Both the position numbers and the translations under genes were made by a program. The notes under the pieces were generated by a model. The model was not told the DNA's origin. It searched no databases and saw only the letters and a list, made by a program, of their open reading frames with translations. 64,000 nt of DNA from Spirochaetales bacterium (GTDB taxonomy: Bacteria > Spirochaetota > Leptospiria > Leptospirales > Leptonemataceae): positions 33,386-97,385 of the forward strand of contig JACKOY010000015.1 of the NCBI GenBank assembly GCA_024233935.1, written 5' to 3'. Shown here piece by piece: positions 8,368-17,756 of the stretch (position 1 is its first letter; each line of letters starts with the position of its first letter).

Positions 8368-9516
8368 CTAAAGCACTTCCGCGGAGCCATAGCTCAAAAA
8401 CGTATCCCGAAACGTTCGGTTGCGGGCGGTCAAATACGCATCGGAACGACGCGCTCTGGATATCGCAATCTCGTCCACGACACCAAAGAAATAAAGATTT
8501 GCAGCTCCAAAGTTCTGACGCCCGAAATAAATATCGTCGGTCTGAGTTCCCAGGATGCCGCTTGCCCCGGGACACGCCACGTTGGTTGCGAGCGCGCCAT
8601 CTTTATAGAACCGAACGCGCAGTGCGGCCTGATCGTAGGTCACAGCCGCGTAGATCCAGCTCGCGGCTGTCACGGACGCGCCGGTCTCGCTGGGATTCCG
8701 ATAGGTGTTGGTGAGGTCGCGGTACTCGGTCCCCAGCCTGCCGGTTCCCGTGGCAAAGAACACGGCGTAATTGTCAAAATCATTGGACCCTTTTTCCAGC
8801 AGGTAGGCATGCGTTGTGCCGCCGCCATCCCAATTAAACAGGGCTTCCAGAGTGAAGTCGGTCGCCAATCGCAGGTCACCCGCATCGGAAACATTCACGT
8901 GGCCTGATCCGACAAAATTCAAACCGTATCCTGTCAGGGCCGTGGTCCGGGCGGCCGCACCCATGGCCGTCGCCGTTCCCGGGTGACTATTGCCACTGCT
9001 GTCCTGAAATTGGGGGGCCGCGTCTGCGGGCGACTCCTGAAAATGCCACACACCCTGATAGTTGTCCGACCAAAGCGAGCTCGCCGTTTCGTCAGCGGCG
9101 GCGTTCGGGTTTCCATAATAAAGGTAAAAATAGCCCGTGTCGCTTCCCGCTGTGATGGTGGGCAGGCGCACCCACGCGGTTGAAGTTCCGGCCTCGTTCC
9201 AGCGTTCAATCTCGTAGGGCAAAAGCGTGCCGTCTTCAAGAGTAAACCGCACGTCGGCGCCGCTGTCAACGGTCAGGCTGTAATCGATGCGAGTGTTGTC
9301 CAAATGGACCAGCATTGGAAAGTTGCTGAGGTCTTCGCTGCCGGAAGCGTTGAGCACGGTCAGGCGTAAGCGCCTGGTCCAGCCGAGATCTTTCAGCAGG
9401 TCGCCGCTTCCGCCTGCGGCATTTAGAAGAAAGGCCCCATAGAAATTATTTGCTTCGTACTGCGCACAGGTCTGAGCAGAAAGCACGACACACGAAATTA
9501 AGATCAACAGGAACAA
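8368..9516 (-). CDS. secreted DUF2341 / LamG-like jellyroll protein
   Basis: A signal peptide (LFLLILISCVVLSAQTCAQ) is followed by a DUF2341 domain (RLRLTVLNASGS through GYFYLYYGNP) and a C-terminal concanavalin-like LamG-3 domain (GVWHFQE, FTLEALFNWDG, ASWIYAAVTYD, VDEIAISRARRSD). These are extracellular binding modules common in surface proteins of environmental bacteria. The frame is open to an ATG at 9681, but those 55 residues are Arg-rich and contain a 12-base hairpin. A TTG at 9516 or CTG at 9543 would put the signal peptide at the N-terminus. The start is therefore uncertain. Mature length is about 360 residues. Confidence 0.75.
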   Translation of the reverse strand: MFLLILISCVVLSAQTCAQYEANNFYGAFLLNAAGGSGDLLKDLGWTRRLRLTVLNASGSEDLSNFPMLVHLDNTRIDYSLTVDSGADVRFTLEDGTLLPYEIERWNEAGTSTAWVRLPTITAGSDTGYFYLYYGNPNAAADETASSLWSDNYQGVWHFQESPADAAPQFQDSSGNSHPGTATAMGAAARTTALTGYGLNFVGSGHVNVSDAGDLRLATDFTLEALFNWDGGGTTHAYLLEKGSNDFDNYAVFFATGTGRLGTEYRDLTNTYRNPSETGASVTAASWIYAAVTYDQAALRVRFYKDGALATNVACPGASGILGTQTDDIYFGRQNFGAANLYFFGVVDEIAISRARRSDAYLTARNRTFRDTFLSYGSAEVL

Positions 9517-9543
9517 CCGACGCGGATGTGCAGTAACGCGCAG

Positions 9544-9579
9544 GCTTCCGGTCGGTCGGTTCCCACGCCGACCGGAAGC
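9544..9579. repeat. 12-bp inverted repeat before the LamG gene
   Basis: GCTTCCGGTCGG (9544-9555) and its exact complement CCGACCGGAAGC (9568-9579) are separated by 12 bases. On the minus strand this lies directly before the signal-peptide codons of the LamG-like gene, so it would form a strong hairpin in the leader. It may affect translation. No U-run follows, so it is not a classical terminator. Confidence 0.5.
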
Positions 9580-9716
9580 GGAAAGCAGTCCGGCTCCCGT
9601 CCGGAAGCTTCCTGCAACCGGACGCGGAAAAACCGGTCCGCGGAGCCTATCTGAATGCCTGGATGTTTGTGAACGTCTCACCCGAACCAGGGGGCCTGAA
9701 ACGGCGTCATTTCAAA

Positions 9717-9762
9717 GCCGTCCCCGCCACACCGCTATGCCCAAACATACGACGGGGACGGC
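9717..9762. repeat. 10-bp inverted repeat in a divergent intergenic region
   Basis: GCCGTCCCCG (9717-9726) pairs perfectly with CGGGGACGGC (9753-9762), with a 26-base loop. It sits between the divergent LamG-like and PlsC-like genes. The length suits a protein-binding site or a long hairpin. No regulator can be named. Confidence 0.35.
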
Positions 9763-9867
9763 GCACTCCGGAGTTCGGAGAAATAAAGCTTTGCCCCCTC
9801 CCGTTTTTCGATTAGAGCGTCATGTACGCTGCCTGTCAAGGTGAACAGCGTTTGATATACAACAACT

Positions 9868-10665
9868 ATGGGCCCCTTTCGCTATATCACAAGAAACATC
9901 GGTGGCGGTGAAGAGTATCGCAAGCTGGTCGTGAAGAGTTATGCGACGGTGCCCGCGCTGGTAATGACGAAAGCGTTCAAGTACGCCCGTCAGGGCACCG
10001 TAGAGCGAGCGCGCGGACACTACGAAGAATCGCTACGCTACTTCCTTGAGGGTTCCGCCGTCTGGGGTGACCGCGTGCGGGGGCTCGCAAATGCCAGCGT
10101 AGTTCGCGTCAACGACTTCGAACCCGAGCCCATGGGCTCGCTGGTCTTCATCAATCATGTTTGCGAGCTGGACTTTCCGTTCGATAGCCTCGTTCTCAAG
10201 TTGCCCTATCTCGCAAATCAAGAAATCAAGAACAGTGTGTTTGCGTATTGGTGGATGCGGGCCATGGGTTCCGAGGTCTTTGACCGTCGCGATTCCCGCA
10301 CCATCGCCACTTCAGTTCGCAACCTCGTCGCACGCCTGAACGATACGTCATTCATTGTGTATCCGGAAGGCGGCCTTTCGTACTCCGAAGAGTTGAAGCC
10401 TCTGAAGAAGGGCATGGTGCGGATTGCCCACGAGAATCGAATTCCCATTCACGTCATCATTAAGAGTGGCCTTACCGCACTTCTGGAAGGTCATCCGGCG
10501 CCGGTGATTGCTTACTCGTCAGCAGGCGTTGTAGATCCCGGAGACTTCGCTGACTGGAAGGCCTTACGCGAGGAGCTTACAGCCCGCTTCCGCGAAGGAA
10601 AAGCAAAGCTCGACAGTACCCTGCAGACCGAGTTGCAGAGCGACCCCCTTCACCAGGCGCAATGA
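9868..10665 (+). CDS. PlsC-like acyltransferase
   Basis: This 265-residue protein carries the glycerolipid acyltransferase motifs: NHxxxxD as NHVCELD (about residues 96-102) and the downstream glycine motif as YPEGGLSY (about residue 169), followed by PLKKGMVRIA and IPIHVIIKSG. The family transfers acyl chains to lysophospholipids or related acceptors at the inner membrane face. There is no clear membrane span, so it would be peripheral. The first 60 residues are charged and unlike typical PlsC, suggesting a distinct subfamily. It is followed 61 bases later by a CPBP protease gene. The acceptor is unknown. Confidence 0.75.
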   Translation: MGPFRYITRNIGGGEEYRKLVVKSYATVPALVMTKAFKYARQGTVERARGHYEESLRYFLEGSAVWGDRVRGLANASVVRVNDFEPEPMGSLVFINHVCELDFPFDSLVLKLPYLANQEIKNSVFAYWWMRAMGSEVFDRRDSRTIATSVRNLVARLNDTSFIVYPEGGLSYSEELKPLKKGMVRIAHENRIPIHVIIKSGLTALLEGHPAPVIAYSSAGVVDPGDFADWKALREELTARFREGKAKLDSTLQTELQSDPLHQAQ

Positions 10666-10726
10666 AAGTCGATTCAGGCTTGCCGGACGGTCGGCAATCT
10701 TCGAAACGGCAGGGACGGCGCGGCCT

Positions 10727-11491
10727 TTGAGCGTGGAAACTACAGACCTACCGCCTGAAGAACGGTGGGGACCTTTTGCAACAATCGGGCTGGCCGTTTT
10801 GATCATGCTGGCTTTTGTCGGCGTGCAGCAGCTCGTCGCGATCGCATATTCCGGCTTTCTGGCAACGCCTGAAGCCGAATCTATGACGATCGAGCAGTTG
10901 CTTTCGGCGCCTTACCTTCTGGCTACGGCAACGTATGCCTCGGGGGTTGTCTGCACCCTGCTGGTTTTTGGTTTGGTTTCCATAAAATCATCCGGCAAAG
11001 TCCGAAGTTACCTGGCCCTGCGCCTATTCCGTGGTCGAGACCTGGCGGTCTGGCTGGCAGTCTACGTCGCGCTATCGGCCGTCATGGAATTTCTTGCGCG
11101 CTGGCTGGATCGTCCGGCGGTTCCGGAATTCATGGAGCTCTTGTTCCGAACCGAATCCGGCCTTTGGTCGCTTTTTGTGGCGGTGATTGTGATCGCACCC
11201 TGGACCGAAGAGCTGATCTTTCGGGGTTTCTGGTTCCAGGGACATTCCGGTGGGCGGTGGGGTTCCATCATCGCGATTGTCTTACCGGGAGCCGCCTGGG
11301 CTTTGATCCATGCCGCCCAGTACGATTGGTTCGACCTCCTGCAGGTGTTCTTTGTGGCGCTGGTTCTCGGCGGGGCCCGACTGCAAAGTCGCAGCCTTTT
11401 TCTGCCTGTGCTTTTGCATGCGCTGAACAACGCCATCGCCAGCGTGCTGACCTGGCTTTATGTTCATGGCGCCTTGCCCTCCTGGATGTGA
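10727..11491 (+). CDS. CPBP family intramembrane glutamic endopeptidase
   Basis: The 254-residue membrane protein has about six to seven hydrophobic segments and the CPBP/Abi (Rce1-like) motifs. These are motif 1 WTEELIFRGFW (the EExxxR around residue 160), motif 2 with the His in WALIHAAQY, and motif 3 LLHALNNAIA (HxxxN). The family includes prenyl-protein proteases and bacteriocin-immunity proteins, and most bacterial members have unknown substrates. The start is TTG at 10727, or GTG two codons later. It ends 44 bases before the parA-like gene. Confidence 0.85.
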   Translation: MSVETTDLPPEERWGPFATIGLAVLIMLAFVGVQQLVAIAYSGFLATPEAESMTIEQLLSAPYLLATATYASGVVCTLLVFGLVSIKSSGKVRSYLALRLFRGRDLAVWLAVYVALSAVMEFLARWLDRPAVPEFMELLFRTESGLWSLFVAVIVIAPWTEELIFRGFWFQGHSGGRWGSIIAIVLPGAAWALIHAAQYDWFDLLQVFFVALVLGGARLQSRSLFLPVLLHALNNAIASVLTWLYVHGALPSWM

Positions 11492-11535
11492 AATTCCAGT
11501 TGCAGTTGGCCGGCCACCGACCGATGCCTTAAGTG

Positions 11536-12432
11536 ATGGCCCGCATCATCAGTGTGATCAACTTCAAGGGAGGGGTCGGCAAGACCACAACGGCCGTAAA
11601 CCTGGCAGCCTGCCTGACCCGCGACGCTGGTCTGCGCGTATTGCTGGTCGATATGGACCCCCAGGCAAGCGCCACCCTGCATCTGTGGAGCATTGATGCA
11701 CACTCGGCCGAAATGGAAGGCGCCTCCCGAACAATCGCGCGGCTCCTATTTCGGGCCGGGAAAGATCTGCCGTACGATATTGACCGATTCTTAATTCCGG
11801 TTCGAAAGGAATACCGGGGTCGGAAGCTGGACGGCATGCACCTGTTGGCCGGCGACAATCGCCTGATCAAACTGGACCGTGGGCTTGGAAACCGTCCCAC
11901 TCTGCTGGATAGCGTGCTCAATCCGCTCCGCGAGCGCTTCGATGTGATTATTATCGACAGTCCGCCGGTAATGTACAGCGTCATTCAGAACAACATCCTC
12001 GCCAGCGATCTGTATCTCATTCCGTCCGTGGCCGATCACGTTTCCACTTCGGGAATTCAACATCTTATGAAAATACTTGGCTCGTACTTTGAAAAGTATC
12101 GCGCCATCATTCGTGATAGGCAGGCCCGCCTGGCAGGCGTTCTTTTCACACGCGTGGGTGGCTTGAATGTGCAGCTTCACAGGAAGCTCATGCAGCAGGT
12201 GCGGGACGATTTCTTAAAGGGCGCCTACGCAGCCTATGGCGTTCCGGCCGGCAGCGACCCGGTTTTCGAAACGACAATTCGGGAACGCATTGATGTGGCC
12301 CGGGCAGCCGCAGAACGAGTGCCCCTGGTTTTGTTCGATGGGAACAGTGACGTCAGCGTCGACTACCTCCGCCTCTCACGGGAGCTTGCCCGACGTTTTG
12401 CTCTGGCCCCGGCCGCACCGACCGGCGTCTGA
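11536..12432 (+). CDS. ParA-family ATPase without a ParB partner
   Basis: The 298-residue protein has the deviant Walker A KGGVGKTTTAVNLAA at the extreme N-terminus, Walker A' VDMDPQASAT, and a Walker B-like VIIIDSPPVM. This is a ParA rather than a MinD arrangement, since no amphipathic C-terminal helix is obvious. ParA ATPases position plasmids, chromosomes or large protein assemblies. No parB-like gene or parS-like palindrome cluster is seen nearby, which suggests a cargo other than the chromosome. GTG at 11533 directly precedes the ATG. It forms an apparent operon with the CPBP gene. Confidence 0.85.
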   Translation: MARIISVINFKGGVGKTTTAVNLAACLTRDAGLRVLLVDMDPQASATLHLWSIDAHSAEMEGASRTIARLLFRAGKDLPYDIDRFLIPVRKEYRGRKLDGMHLLAGDNRLIKLDRGLGNRPTLLDSVLNPLRERFDVIIIDSPPVMYSVIQNNILASDLYLIPSVADHVSTSGIQHLMKILGSYFEKYRAIIRDRQARLAGVLFTRVGGLNVQLHRKLMQQVRDDFLKGAYAAYGVPAGSDPVFETTIRERIDVARAAAERVPLVLFDGNSDVSVDYLRLSRELARRFALAPAAPTGV

Positions 12433-12588
12433 ATCTGACCCGGACAAAAAAAGCAGCTGCTCGGCTTCAGGTTCATATCCGTGAGGGAAGATCCCCCGGA
12501 CCTCGACCCCGGTCAAGAACCGTAGTCGGGATGCCATGGCGCCGAAGGAAGGATTGCCCGATCCAGAAGCGCGGGCGTTGCTGCTCAG

Positions 12589-13416
12589 GTGGCAAAAGAC
12601 TACGAGCTACTCGACGCGGGCAACGGCCAACGCCTGGAACGCCTGGACGAACTGGCGCTGATTCGGCCTGCGCCTCAGGTGTCCGCCCCCGCCACGCGCC
12701 CTGAGCTGTGGGAAAGCTGGCAGGTGCGCTACGAACCTTCCGACCGGCGCTGGCACTGGCGATCGCCCGAAAAGAGGCAGGAACTCCGGGAGCTTCGCGT
12801 ACAGCACGCGGGGCTCGATTTTCTGGCAGGCCTCAGCCCGGAAGGCCAGATCGGGTTTTTTCCGGAACAGGAGCCCATCTGGCAGGAACTCCGGAGGCAA
12901 AAACTGGCCTCGACGGGGGGGGCCCGCCTCTTGAATTTGTTCGGTCACACCGGGCTTGCCAGCCTGGCGGCTCTTCAGGCCGGCTTTGAGGTGACTCAGG
13001 TTGACTCCAGTCGGGGAGCCATGCGCCGGGCGCGGGCCAACGTGGCTTTGTCAGGCCAGACCGACGGTGTTCGGTGGATTGAAGAAGATGTGCGTCGCTT
13101 TCTCAATCGAGAGTTGCGGCGAAAAAGCGTCTATGATTCGGTCGTGCTGGACCCGCCGTCCTTTGGACGGGGGACAAAAGGCGAAGTCTGGAAACTCGAA
13201 CGCGATCTGCCGGTGCTATTGGAAGTGCTGGGAAAGTTGCTCCGACCGGGCGGGCAACTACTGCTGAGCTGGCATACAACCGGAATGGGACCGGATCGCA
13301 TGGGTGCCATGCTGACCGGTGTTTTTCCTGCCCTCGAATTTCGGTACGTGCCGCTATGCGTGCGGGCGCGGTCCGGCGCAGAGTTAGCGGCCGGTCACTT
13401 GCTGATCGGCGTATAG
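12589..13416 (+). CDS. SAM-dependent methyltransferase, RlmI-like
   Basis: This 275-residue class I methyltransferase has the SAM-binding loop LLNLFGHTGLASLAAL (about residues 117-132) and the acceptor motif VVLDPPSFGRG (about residue 185), the DPPxF pattern of rRNA cytosine-C5/RlmI/RlmK-type enzymes. The N-terminal YELLDAGNGQRLERL is typical of this subgroup. It lacks the PUA domain of RlmI. The start is GTG, because the frame is blocked by a TAG at 12523 and no better start lies between. The target nucleotide is unknown. It ends one base before topA, which is convergent. Confidence 0.75.
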   Translation: MAKDYELLDAGNGQRLERLDELALIRPAPQVSAPATRPELWESWQVRYEPSDRRWHWRSPEKRQELRELRVQHAGLDFLAGLSPEGQIGFFPEQEPIWQELRRQKLASTGGARLLNLFGHTGLASLAALQAGFEVTQVDSSRGAMRRARANVALSGQTDGVRWIEEDVRRFLNRELRRKSVYDSVVLDPPSFGRGTKGEVWKLERDLPVLLEVLGKLLRPGGQLLLSWHTTGMGPDRMGAMLTGVFPALEFRYVPLCVRARSGAELAAGHLLIGV

Positions 13417-13417
13417 A

Positions 13418-15598
13418 TCAGGCGGTCTGGGTTCCGGCGCTTTCGTAACCGCACGCCATGCAGGCTGTGAAGCGACCCTTTTCCCGGGACGACTTTTCAA
13501 AGAGCAACTTACCGCATTGCGGGCACTTCTCGCCCTCGATTGGCTTATCCCAGGTTGAGAACTCACACTCAGGATAACGACTGCAACCAAAGAAGGCACG
13601 ACCTCGCCGCGTCGCCCGCTGGATAACGTTGCCCTCTTCACAGGTGGGGCAGGCTCCGAGCGGAATCGGCTGTGCGTTCCGACACTCGGGAAAGCGCGGG
13701 CAGGCCAGGAAATAACCGTTACGACCGATCTTTTTGACCATGTTTGTCCCGCACTTCTCGCAGACCAGGTCGGTCGGCTCGTCCAGAGCGTTTTTCATTT
13801 CCTGAATGTTCTCCGCCGCGGCGACCATCGTGCCCTTGAAGGGACCATAGAACGTGTCCAGCATCTCAACCCAGTTCAGATCGGACCGGGCGATTCGATC
13901 GAGTTCATTCTCCATGTTGGCCGTAAAATCGGTATCCACCAGGCTGGGGAAGTGCTCCCGCATAATCTGATTTACCATCAGGCCTAATTCGGTGGGCTTT
14001 AGAGCGCGTTGTAGTCGGACCACGTAGAAGCGCTTCAGGAGCGTTCCGATGGTTGGCGCATAAGTAGACGGCCGCCCCACCCCGCATTCCTCAAGCGTCT
14101 TGACCATCGAAGCATCCGTGAATCGGGGCGGCGGCTGCGTGAAATGCTGTTCCGGATCCAGTTTTCGAAGCTTGAGTTCTTCCCCTTCAGTTAGTTCAGG
14201 CAGACTCGTGTCTTTCTTCTTTTTGTCTTCGGGATTGAATACCTTTGCGAAGCCCGGAAACTTCACGATCCTACCCGTGGCCCGGAACATCTTGTTACCG
14301 GCCTCGATATCGACCGAGGTATGGTCCGCGATTTCGTCGGCCATCTGGGACGAGACGAACTTCTGCCAGATCATTTGATAGAGCCTTTGTTGATCGCGGG
14401 AAAGATACTGACTGATCGATTCCGGTGTTCGCGACGGATCGGTGGGCCGGACGGCTTCATGGGCATCCTGGGCTGAGCGAGATTGCTTGAATGTACGCGG
14501 CTCCCGCGAAAGAAACTCTTCCCCGATTTGTGTTTGAATGTAGTTTCGAACTTGCTCAAGGGCTGCGGGAGACGTACGTGTGCTGTCCGTGCGCATATAA
14601 GTAATAAGGCCCGTGATCCCATCCTCGCCGATCTCGATGCCTTCATAAAGCTGCTGGGCCACCATCATGGTTTTCTGCGATGTAAAGCCCATCTTATTTG
14701 CGGCATCTTGCTGCAGCTTGGATGTCGTGTAAGGCGCGGTCGGCTGGCGCTTGCGCTCGCGTCGGGTGATGGATTTAACTACAAATTTTTCGTTCTCCAG
14801 CTCATTGACGATACGGGTCATCTCGTCGCCGGTTCGAATCGTGACCTTCTTACCGTCGATAGAATGCAGCTGCGACTTAATCTGGTGTTTGCCTGAAGCG
14901 AGCTTCGCTTCAAGGGTCCAGTACTCTTCGGGTTGGAACTTGTTGATCTCGTCTTCCCGTTCACAGATCAGGCGCAGCGCGACAGACTGCACGCGACCGG
15001 CGCTGAGACCACGTTTGACTTTCTTCCAGAGCAACGGAGAGATGTTATAACCCACGAGACGGTCGAGGATACGACGTGCCTGCTGGGCGTTCACCAGGTC
15101 CTGATTGATTTCCCGCGGATGCTTGATCGCCTCTTCAAGCGCTGATTTTGTGATTTCATTGAACTCAATGCGCTTAACGTCCGGGTTCAACTTGCCGAGC
15201 GCGTTGGCCAGATGCCAGGAAATCGCTTCGCCCTCACGATCCGGGTCGGCGGCCAGCAAAACCCGCTCCGAATTGCTCGCCAACTTCTTCAGGCGATTCA
15301 AGATTTTTGCACGACCACGGACGGTGATGTACTCCGGCGTGAAGTTGTTCTCGGTATCCACGGCCATTCGTGATTTGGGCAGGTCAATAATATGACCCAT
15401 CGAGGCTTCAATGACGTAGTTCTTGCCCAGGTATTTGTTGATCGTCTTGGCCTTGGCCGGCGATTCAACGATGACGAGGGTCTTGTTTTTCGCGCTGCGG
15501 CGAGTGGCCTTTTTCTTCTTTTTTGGGCCCGCAGGCGGTCCCGCCTTTTTTTTGGGCTTCGCCGGTGTATTCTCGGTCTCAGTTGCTTCGTTTGCCAT
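13418..15598 (-). CDS. topA: DNA topoisomerase I
   Basis: This is a 726-residue type IA topoisomerase that relaxes negative supercoils. After a Lys-rich leader, the Toprim domain starts with TLVIVESPAKAKTINKYLG, with the acidic DxD motif in LLAADPDREGEA. The catalytic Tyr lies in ITYMRTDSTR. The C-terminus carries three zinc ribbons (CEKCGTNM-CPRFPEC, CPTCEEGN-CSRYPEC, CPQCGKLL-CMACGY). The long frame starts further upstream, but the ATG at 15598 begins the family-typical protein. dprA lies 175 bases upstream on the same strand, the common dprA-topA arrangement. Confidence 0.95.
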   Translation of the reverse strand: MANEATETENTPAKPKKKAGPPAGPKKKKKATRRSAKNKTLVIVESPAKAKTINKYLGKNYVIEASMGHIIDLPKSRMAVDTENNFTPEYITVRGRAKILNRLKKLASNSERVLLAADPDREGEAISWHLANALGKLNPDVKRIEFNEITKSALEEAIKHPREINQDLVNAQQARRILDRLVGYNISPLLWKKVKRGLSAGRVQSVALRLICEREDEINKFQPEEYWTLEAKLASGKHQIKSQLHSIDGKKVTIRTGDEMTRIVNELENEKFVVKSITRRERKRQPTAPYTTSKLQQDAANKMGFTSQKTMMVAQQLYEGIEIGEDGITGLITYMRTDSTRTSPAALEQVRNYIQTQIGEEFLSREPRTFKQSRSAQDAHEAVRPTDPSRTPESISQYLSRDQQRLYQMIWQKFVSSQMADEIADHTSVDIEAGNKMFRATGRIVKFPGFAKVFNPEDKKKKDTSLPELTEGEELKLRKLDPEQHFTQPPPRFTDASMVKTLEECGVGRPSTYAPTIGTLLKRFYVVRLQRALKPTELGLMVNQIMREHFPSLVDTDFTANMENELDRIARSDLNWVEMLDTFYGPFKGTMVAAAENIQEMKNALDEPTDLVCEKCGTNMVKKIGRNGYFLACPRFPECRNAQPIPLGACPTCEEGNVIQRATRRGRAFFGCSRYPECEFSTWDKPIEGEKCPQCGKLLFEKSSREKGRFTACMACGYESAGTQTA

Positions 15599-15773
15599 GG
15601 TCCTCGATACCTGTTGCCCCGGAGACATCACTCCCCCGGAGCGCTCTCTGAAGGAATCAGGGTCTGACGCCGGATCCCGGAAGGCCTGTATCCGGAGTCT
15701 GGCGGGAGGTCTTTCTGTCATTCGATTTTTTGTGTTTCTTCCATATAATGCTTTTTGCCGGGAACGACCACTG

Positions 15774-16682
15774 CTAGCCTCGCCAGTAGTGATGCCCGCC
15801 CAGCCAGCGCAGGCCGGGCTCGGGAAGGCATTCCGGCCGCCGGACTGTTCGGTCTTCTTTCATCTCGTAGGCGAGCGCACCATCTTCCAGCAGGGTTCGG
15901 TTGCCCTCGTTTGCGCCTGGCAAAGAGCGAAGAATGGGATGATCGAAGGCCACCACGTCACGGCCCTCTTCCAGGGCGAAGCGGGCGGTGATCAGCGCGC
16001 CGCTCTTTTCCGGGGCCTGCACGACAAAAGTCGTACCGGAACAGCCCGCGATAATGCGGTTGCGGCGCGGAAAGTGCCAGCGTCTCCCAACCGCATCTGG
16101 AAGGAATTCGGAAACCAGGCTCAGACCGACGCGCCGCTGGCGCGCGCCCTGCAACAGATCCAGGTTGGCCAGAGGGCCGGGTTTGAGAACCCCGGAGCCG
16201 AGCACTGCGATTGCCGGCAGGGCCAGTTCGATAGCGACGCGGTGAGCGATGCGGTCGACACCGCGGGCAAAGCCGGAAACAATACAAAGGTCTGACCGAA
16301 GTTCCCGCTGTTCCGTCAGGAACGATCGCACGGCGTACTCGGCCAGGGCATGCGAACGACGTGTCCCCACAATCGAAATGCACGTTTGCTCCGGCCGAGG
16401 GAGCGGCCCCCGATGAAACAGAATCGGAGGCGGATCAAAAATGTGACGCAGCAGGGGCGGGTAGCCGGCATCCCAAAAAGTCGTAAACTCGCACGGCAGC
16501 TCTTCACCATACGACAACGCCTTAGCAAACGCAAGCTCACGCTCCGCCTGTGAGAAGTACTGAGCGAGCAAACGCTCGAGATCGGACGGATGCGCTATCC
16601 GCGACCAGCCTCCGTTGCGATACAACGCCCTGCGATACGGAAGCGCCGCCAGGCGCAACGCCTGTGCCAGTGACAAAGACAT
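15774..16682 (-). CDS. dprA: DNA-processing protein DprA (Smf)
   Basis: This is a 302-residue Rossmann-fold protein. DprA binds incoming single-stranded DNA and loads RecA during natural transformation. Visible motifs are SIVGTRR, SGFARGVDRIAH (about residues 143-154), the DprA hallmark FPRRNRIIAG, KSGALITARFALEEGRDV and NEGNRTLLEDGA. The C-terminal winged helix is missing or very short. It follows the TPR lipoprotein gene by three bases and precedes topA. Presence of dprA alone does not prove competence. Confidence 0.92.
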   Translation of the reverse strand: MSLSLAQALRLAALPYRRALYRNGGWSRIAHPSDLERLLAQYFSQAERELAFAKALSYGEELPCEFTTFWDAGYPPLLRHIFDPPPILFHRGPLPRPEQTCISIVGTRRSHALAEYAVRSFLTEQRELRSDLCIVSGFARGVDRIAHRVAIELALPAIAVLGSGVLKPGPLANLDLLQGARQRRVGLSLVSEFLPDAVGRRWHFPRRNRIIAGCSGTTFVVQAPEKSGALITARFALEEGRDVVAFDHPILRSLPGANEGNRTLLEDGALAYEMKEDRTVRRPECLPEPGLRWLGGHHYWRG

Positions 16683-16685
16683 GCC

Positions 16686-17612
16686 TCAGAGAATCTGACA
16701 GGGGCTGTCGTTGTCCGGTCTCAGGCATTGATCCAGAGTTTCGTAGTTCTCGGTCGCCTGTTGATAATCCGGATTCATGGAGAGAGGGCCACGCAAACCG
16801 CCGGCGCGGTCCAGGTTTTCGAGAATTTCGATGGTGTCGGCGTAGACGTCCCGGGCGCTTTCCAGATCGCCACGCTGCCCGCGCGCCACGAGCATATGAC
16901 CAAGGGCAAAGTGCGCCGGGATATCGTCCTCTTTGAACCGGATGATTTCCTGAAGCAAGGCCACCGAGCGATCGAGGTCGCGCACTTCCGGGTTTTCCGT
17001 CTTTCCATAAAGGAGTGCGAGTTGGTACCGACTTCTGGTGATCGTGGGTTCCAGCCGATTTACGGTTTCAAAAAGCAGCACAGCGGTCTCAAAACGATTG
17101 AGTTCCCAGCCCGCCGCGCGGGAGGCGTTGGCATAACACAAGCCGGCGTCAAACAGCAGGTCCGGGTCGAGCGGATTTCGTTTGATGGCTTCCTCGAAGT
17201 ACGGCAGCGCGCGCTCAAAATCGGTCAGGCTGACCTGATCTTCGTCCAGACGCTCATTCTCAATGGCCGCCTGGAAGTGCTGCCCGGCCAGATCGTAGCG
17301 GCCGCGATTCATGTAGGCGCGCGCAATGCGCCAGGAAAGACGTCCCTGAAGCTCGGACTCCTGAACCAGTTCGTGGATGTCTTCGTTCAGCTTCTCGGCT
17401 TCGGCCCGGCTGATTTCGAGGTCATTTTGCCAGCGTTGGAGGTCTTCTTCCTGGAGCGCCCGGGCCCGATCGCGCCGGCTCTCTTCCCCCCAGCGACGGA
17501 TCGATTCCTCAATCGGGTCGCATTTCAAGAGCGGGAAGGCCAACACGAGCGCCGCTATCGCCCGGACCGCCAGGCCGAAACAGGAGCGGGTCTTGTTGCT
17601 GATGGATAGCAT
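16686..17612 (-). CDS. TPR-repeat lipoprotein
   Basis: The 308-residue product starts with a signal-like segment (LAVRAIAALVLAFPLLKC) ending in a Cys that fits the relaxed spirochaetal lipobox, followed by acidic residues. Then come a coiled charged stretch (residues 30-80) and several tetratricopeptide-like helices (RIARAYMNRGRYDLAGQHFQ, ALPYFEEAIKRNPLDPDLLF, AHFALGHMLVARGQ). It is probably a periplasmic or membrane-anchored scaffold. The ATG at 17612 is chosen because it begins the signal peptide; upstream codons are Arg-rich noise. It is closely followed by dprA. Confidence 0.75.
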   Translation of the reverse strand: MLSISNKTRSCFGLAVRAIAALVLAFPLLKCDPIEESIRRWGEESRRDRARALQEEDLQRWQNDLEISRAEAEKLNEDIHELVQESELQGRLSWRIARAYMNRGRYDLAGQHFQAAIENERLDEDQVSLTDFERALPYFEEAIKRNPLDPDLLFDAGLCYANASRAAGWELNRFETAVLLFETVNRLEPTITRSRYQLALLYGKTENPEVRDLDRSVALLQEIIRFKEDDIPAHFALGHMLVARGQRGDLESARDVYADTIEILENLDRAGGLRGPLSMNPDYQQATENYETLDQCLRPDNDSPCQIL

Positions 17613-17756
17613 TGGAATCAACTTACGCTTGCGATCCTCGTCGGACGATTCGATCAAAGACGCCCGGGCAGTCCACTGCGATTGCCAGACCGGTCCATAG
17701 TACAGAAACCACGACACGGGGCCCGCCGGCCGAGTCCACGCCTGAAGAGCGAACTT

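Noticed and set aside
12535..12660. Alternative N-terminus for the methyltransferase from ATG 12536 in another frame
   Set aside because: This frame ends after about 40 codons and would need a frameshift to join; the GTG at 12589 gives a complete protein.
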